Shown: in pieces, positions 58,614 to 64,000 of the stretch
Position numbering within the stretch: the stretch's first letter is position 1
Layout: every line of letters starts with the position of its first letter
The notes under the pieces: model-generated
What the model was told of the DNA's origin: nothing
Database searches by the model: none
Seen by the model: the letters and a program-made list of their open reading frames with translations, nothing else
Program-made: the position numbers and the translations under genes
Source of the DNA: Ipomoea triloba
Lineage: Eukaryota; Streptophyta; Magnoliopsida; Solanales; Convolvulaceae
Direction of reading: 5' to 3'
Assembly: GCF_003576645.1 (NCBI RefSeq)
Contig: NC_044922.1
Span: 5,280,536 to 5,344,535 of the forward strand
Length of the DNA stretch: 64,000 bases

Positions 58614-60470
58614 ATAAGAGAAGATATATGTATAAGGGAAAGAAAATGATATATTTAATTAGTCTACCTCATGCATTTCTCAATACAACAACGCTCTATA
58701 TAAATATAAACTAACAACTATATATTCAGTTACCTGTCAAGTTGATGCAGCCTGGACCTCTCTCTTGACTAAAGAACCGTGGTCTCACCTCAGTCAGGCT
58801 GATGTATCGGTGGAACCCAAATTTCGAAGGTTTAGATTTGTAATATCATAGTTGTTCTCTTATATATTTTTCTTGTTTTGGTAATAAAACATATACTATA
58901 AAATTTGATTGAACACAACTTACTAGCTAGTAATTAGATTGCTACATATGTTATACATACCTGCTGAGAGGCATCAGCTTATATGGGTGATATTTGAATT
59001 GCTATTGAAATATAAGTGGCAGTTTACATGCAAAGCTTGGCAAATCAGCAGTCCTTCATTGCTTGTTATACCTCAGTTTCATTGTTTGTTCGACCTCAAA
59101 ATAATAATAATAAGGCTAATTTGTATATAAAAAATTATAATAGGCGGAGCGAATCCCTCCTAACCTCCACCCAACAAATACTAAAAGGTATTTGACAATA
59201 TATACATACACATATAACTAAACATATATAATTGGGGATAACCACGGCTAAATTGGTCAAACTGTCAGACTTAGTAATCACAACCTTATTGACTGATTGG
59301 TTTGAGCTGAGCCGGTCAACTATAAGTAACCAATGCTTGTTTATCTCCTTGTGATTGTATGCTGACTATAGTCACAAGGTAAGATTTAGCACACCCTTGA
59401 ATAGTGGCTCTGGGTTTTCTATTTCACTCAAAAAAATTCAAATTTAATAATTATATATACTAATGAATAAATTAACATCTAGATTCCAAGGTCGAACAGA
59501 CAATGAAACAAAGGCAAACTGCAGAGGACTGCAAACTCCCCAAGCACAACATGGAAACCCTCACCACAACCAAGCTTGCCGGCGACTGTGATGCAAAACT
59601 ACTTTTTCAAGATCTGATCTGATCGGAAAAAACAAGATTTCAATTTACCATCAACAGAACCCCACAGAGTAATTTACAATTGAAAACCTAATTAATAAAG
59701 AGAAGAAAAGAAGTACCTTTTTAATTAGGTAGTTCGACTTGAATCTGAATGATCAAAGTAGCTTTTTCGTGGTTTGGCTTCAATTCGTCATCAATATATA
59801 TATTTATAGACATAGACTAGAATAGTAGGTAAGCCTGTGCACAAGTAACTCTCTCATTTTGAAAGGTTGCTCTTATATTACTGTTGATGAAACTGGATTA
59901 TTGATCTCTTGTGATAACTTTTACACGATCAAGTGTGAAGTTTTTCTGGTTTGTGCTATGGATGTAACCTAAACACGTGAGTATTTTGACTTGGGGTTAA
60001 CGATATTTAAGAGGCCAATCATGACTTGTTTAGGTAGGCCAAACCTAATTAAGGCAACCATTGTTAGCTACAATTTTCTCGGTGATCCATATTTGGACTT
60101 GTTTAGGTATGTAGGCATATATGTTAATTGCAGTACTTAGTCAATTTAAGGTGTTGATTTTTCACTTTTTCATTCTTATAAATATTATTCCTAGCTAGAT
60201 TGAGATATTCCTTTGCAAACGAATATATAGCTCCTTCGAAAGGATTGTTTGATATTAGACTATTTTTGAATATCTAGGAATTGTCAATTTTTTTTTAAAG
60301 ATCTAATTAAGTTGCCTTCATTTAATTAAAGCACAAAATAGATAATTAAATATTAAATAGTGTGCGTTTGTATCATCATACCACTGAAATGTGGCGCTAA
60401 CGGCTAAACAAGTATAAAGAAATAAAGTTGTGTCTTCGCTATTAGCTATATCTTTTGGCATAGGTAGTTA
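58614..60470. other. AT-rich spacer, no gene I can support
   Basis: A GC-richer patch at about 59540-59620 (METLTTTKLAGDCDAKLLFQ on plus, then stop) is too short to call. Nothing else recognised. Confidence 0.4.
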
Positions 60471-60762
60471 CAGCATGTTTAGTTCATAGAATGAATTTGG
60501 AGGGAATATGAATGTTATTTCACAGGGAATGGAATAAGTAAGGAATAGAACATGAATTTTATTCATTCTATTGTTTGGTTTGCTGAATGAATATATGTTA
60601 GGAATTGTATTCCAATGTCTGGTTGGTTAAAGGAATAGAAATGAAATATGTTTTAAAGACATAAATACCCTTATAATAATAAATACCAAAACAAACGATG
60701 AAATATGTCTATTTCAATAAATGTTATTCAATTCTTGCATATTCCATAAACCAAACATACTA
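60471..60762. mobile_element. Tourist-like MITE with TTA target duplication
   Basis: The left end CAGCATGTTTAGTTCATAGA and the right end CATAAACCAAACATACTA are imperfect inverted repeats. TTA lies directly on both sides (60468-60470, 60763-60765). GGAATAGAA/GAATGAAT motifs repeat inside. A non-coding element of about 292 bp, PIF/Harbinger-like. Confidence 0.75.
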
Positions 60763-61570
60763 TTAGTGTTTGATCTAATAATTAGTATCAATGGCCGTCG
60801 TCCAGCATTCTACCATCAAAACTTGATGTGCTTATCATGACATATGATTTTATTTAACTTTTTTTTTTTAATATTAGCTAATTTATTTTTTAAAAATAAA
60901 TTAATTTTTTTTGTTACCTAGATGAGCATTTAACAAAAGAGCTCTTTGAAGTGCATGTAAAAGCAAGTACAACCCATCGATCGAGCCCTAACTGCATATA
61001 TAGCCATATAAAACAAATAAATAATATACATATACACACTCACCTAGATATATAATAGTAAAAATATTAAAATAATAAATACTATATGAAAAATTGAAAA
61101 CGTAAATGTAAAATATATTTATATTCTTATATATCATTTTACATTTTACAACAACCCCTCATCGTAAATATTATATTTCATCTCATTGAAATTAATTTAA
61201 GATATTTAATTAAACGTTATTTCGTTTATGACTTCTGTACATATTTGCTTTTGGTACCAACCACATGCAAAGCTCGAGCCTTACCAAACCCTGATGCATG
61301 GAGCTTTTTACAGCCTCAAAACTAACCTAACTTATTGTGTGTGTATATCCTTTCCAATTGTCATTATCGTCATTAAATATTTTTAATAAAAGTACTTCAA
61401 TACTTATTGTGTGTGCATATCCTTTCCAATACTTAGCTTCTTGATGTGTCAGTTTTAAAAAAGAGATAATTCTTTATTTTCATTGAGTACCCGCTATAGT
61501 ATAATTTCAATTCATAAATAATTTACGTAATAATTAAATATTAAAAATTCAATACATTAATGACATGTAT
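60763..61570. other. AT-rich spacer, no gene seen
   Basis: A partial repeat (ACTTATTGTGTGTGTATATCCTTTCCAAT-like, about 61330 and 61402). Nothing else. Confidence 0.5.
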
Positions 61571-62110
61571 AGCAAATTATATCATGGACCTAGGTACATA
61601 AAATAATGATGTAGGTTTATAAGAAATTTAGGTACATAAAAATAATGTGCAGGTTCATACTAATGGAATCAAATGATTAATTATCAGTTAAATACACTTC
61701 TGTATAAATAAAACCAATATATAAAAAAAAATCTCTTTGAGATATTTAAATTAAACATTGATATATTTTCTCAATATATCGTTTTAATAATTTGTGCGAA
61801 CTTGTAGTAGTGATTCTATAAACATGTTATAATAGTGATTTTATGAACATGTAGTAGTGACCTTATGAGCATATTGTGGTTAATTAATAATATATAGTAG
61901 TGAATGTGCATAGAACAATATAAAAATAATTTGAGGGTTCATTATTTATCTGCATAAGATTCACTATTTGCATGCATATGGTTCATTATTTGAGCATGTA
62001 CAAACTGATTGAATATTGATTATTTAGACATATATTCTAGACTCGTTTTTGCTGTACATGAGATTCATTATTTGTAGAGTATAGCTGGACTTATTTGGTA
62101 CACTCCACCC
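61571..62110. repeat. TATGGACC-terminus family relative with GAACATGTAGTAGTGA and ATTCATTATTTG repeats
   Basis: The left end AAATTATATCATGGACCTAG is almost the same as the left end at 62775. The interior carries TTATGAACATGTAGTAGTGA-type units and then GRTTCATTATTTGCATG-type units. The right end is unclear. Confidence 0.5.
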
Positions 62111-62770
62111 CCTCCCCCCTTACTTAGAAATCTGATATGATATTCAGTAAATCTAACTACACTATTTATATGCATAAATTAAAATTCATTATTTATATCA
62201 ATAAAATTGGTTATTTGTATAAATATGTTTTGATGCATTGTCTACCGTCAAATACTCAAATTTGCCGGCATATGCTTTCATCCTTTCGGGTTTCCGCACT
62301 AAAATTGCATCTCAATATATACATATTTTACATTTTGGATACTACTGTTGAGAATAAATGATATATAAACATAAATGTGCAGTTCAACTATCAACTTAGA
62401 CTTTTAATTGAGATGGAGCACCATCCTTTAATTTGGGCTTAGAGCCATGCCGAAGGTTATCAATTTGAATCTCCGCGTCACCCTACTTAGCTTTTTAGTT
62501 GAGATGGAGCACCTGCTTCAATTCTACTTGGGCTCTCAAGTTCTACTCCCTTTTTTCAAATAACTTCATATATTGTAATTTGAAAAGTAATATGAAAAAA
62601 AAAATGTTGATGAATACTTTTTCAATTTTCCATCATCTTTTTTATGAAAAAATAAAAGTTGTAAAAAAGATTTTAAAAAATGGAAGACGTAAATAATAAA
62701 CTAAATGCACCCTATATATCCATAATTTCTTTTCATGTATTATTTTGCATTTCACGACTCTGACTATCCA
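62111..62770. other. Spacer with LTR-like debris
   Basis: Phrases such as GTGCAGTTCAACTATCAACT and TTTTAGTTGAGATGGAGCAC recur here twice and also near 47110-47165 and 50560-50620, so they belong to one dispersed repeat, probably an LTR fragment. No gene. Confidence 0.4.
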
Positions 62771-62774
62771 ACTA

Positions 62775-63116
62775 TGCAAATTATATCATGGACCAAGTTC
62801 AAAACCACATTAAAATTACATGTCTGCAGTGAATAGACTATGTGTTTGTAAATAAATAAAGTGATAATATTTTAACTACCAGCGCATAATACATTAACTA
62901 TAAATGCATAATATGTTAACTACAAATACATAATATGTTATTAACATAATATATGTCTGTAGTTAACGTACTATGTGTTTGTAGTTAACAAATTATTTTC
63001 TTTAGTTTATTTATTTATAGGAAGATAATTTATTAATTGAAAATACAATATATTAACTATAGACAAATGAGATAATTTTTGGATTAAGATCTAAAATGCG
63101 ATGTGGACCATGTATA
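62775..63116. mobile_element. MITE of the TATGGACC-terminus family, GTAGTTAAC repeats
   Basis: The left end AAATTATATCATGGACCAAG and the right end ATGTGGACCATGTATAACAA are inverted relatives. The interior is an array of TTAACTACAAATACATAATATG-like units in both orientations, related to the interior of the element at 6985. Confidence 0.65.
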
Positions 63117-63302
63117 ACAATTAATCAAATTAGAATCGGGCTTTTGTTAAGTAAATTGGGTTTTATGTTTGTTTTTTCTTTGAAGTGGGCTGCGGGCTTG
63201 GGCCTTGGGAAATTTTGACAGCTTGCCCACAACAAAGTCATATAGGCATATAAGCATATTGCATAGTAGAAGATAAGATAAAAGGCTAAAAAAAAAAAAC
63301 AA

Positions 63303-63425
63303 AAGGCTAAGACTTTATGGTTTAATGGCACCCGGTTGTACTCTCATATGAAAGTGAGTGGGTTTGAATTTTAGTGGAAGTGACTGTTAACTCTTTGTGC
63401 TTAAAGGAATGTTTTTTTTTGTTAA
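63303..63425 (+). repeat. SINE copy, degraded tail
   Basis: ACTTTATGGTTTAATGGCAC and GTGGGTTTGAATTTTAGTGG correspond to the A- and B-box regions of the SINE at 6138. AACTCTTTGTGCTTAAAGG follows, then a T-run. Confidence 0.6.
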
Positions 63426-63914
63426 TAATAATAATAAAATATACTCGTATAAGTTAATTTTGGTTTTTTGGTTTTTCTTCTACCTTGATCATTATTCTTG
63501 TCCTATTTTCACAACACTTTTTTTTGTTAGACCATGAGGTGTCCTGAGCAGGCCCTAACTGTAGGAGGCACCAAGCCCGTACCAATTTTCACAACACTTT
63601 TGATTCTCTTGAGATTCCCAGCTATTATTGATATTGTTTAATTAGTACGTGCAATGGCCAATGGCATTTGTAGTACGTGAAAGGAAACACAAATAAATCA
63701 TTAGATCAGATACATGCATGTATCATGATCATTATTTATTGTTAATTTACTTTATTTAATTGCATGTCACTTTCTTTTGTCCGGAGCTAGCGTGTAATAC
63801 GCTCAGTATATATCCTAATTATTTGAAATATTATAAGGATATATCTTGATTTTTTTCTTAGGCTTTTGTGTGCAATTTTCTTTTTGTTGGTGATAAGGGA
63901 AACTCACCACTATG

Positions 63915-63916
<2 letters not shown>
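63426..63916. other. AT-rich spacer, no gene seen
   Basis: Nothing recognised. Confidence 0.5.

Positions 63917-64000
<84 letters not shown>
63917..64000. repeat. Long TA microsatellite at window end
   Basis: More than forty uninterrupted TA units running to the end of the window; the true length is unknown. Confidence 0.95.

Overview
This is nuclear DNA from a flowering plant. The window is AT-rich, its genes are split by spliceosomal introns, and the long spacers are full of MITEs, SINEs, Helitron, hAT, LINE and LTR-retrotransposon debris. Gene families (MLP/Bet v 1, NOD26-like aquaporin, WVD2-like TPX2 protein, small proline-rich proteins) and repeat style fit a core eudicot. I lean to an asterid such as a morning-glory relative, but the species cannot be fixed from the sequence. 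I see no operon, CRISPR array, phage or bacterial content, and no gene cluster that looks like a new pathway or defence system.

Protein-coding genes that I can splice in full: two MLP-like (Bet v 1 fold) genes in opposite orientation at 2.4-4.0 kb (+) and 4.9-5.4 kb (-), with a deleted third MLP copy at 1.9-2.1 kb (-); a small DnaJ/HSP40 gene at 10.9-12.3 kb (+) with a strong heat-shock element upstream; two single-exon, secreted, proline-rich (HRGP-like) proteins at 17.5 kb (+) and 34.6 kb (+); an eight-exon WVD2-like/TPX2 microtubule-associated protein at 39.1-42.7 kb (-) with a GC-AG intron; and a five-exon NIP subgroup I aquaporin at 50.2-52.2 kb (-). A 73-codon reading frame at 56.2-56.4 kb (-) is a weak candidate. 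The genes are functionally unrelated apart from the MLP cluster.

Repeats: three foldback elements (0.5-1.1, 14.9-15.7, 36.4-37.0 kb) share outer arms of one style and carry a core array of short palindromes whose arms co-vary. A second family has termini resembling TTATAYCATGGACC and a different short degenerate tandem repeat inside each member. SINE copies at 6.1 and 43.5 kb keep clear target-site duplications, and many tRNA-like heads are scattered elsewhere. A 2.84-kb non-autonomous hAT element with a perfect 8-bp target-site duplication lies at 44.2-47.0 kb. A Helitron-like element spans 24.9-26.2 kb, a decayed LINE 27.5-29.8 kb, and an Athila/Tat-type gypsy LTR with primer-binding site and truncated gag 53.9-56.0 kb.

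Assembly: the 1,266-bp repeat around the 21-N gap at 7.9 kb, the 693-bp repeat around the single N at 24,533 and a short repeat around the N at 22,166 appear identical on both sides of the gap, so they are more likely gap-filling or haplotype artefacts than biology. The poly-C/N block at 33.5-33.8 kb is also suspect.
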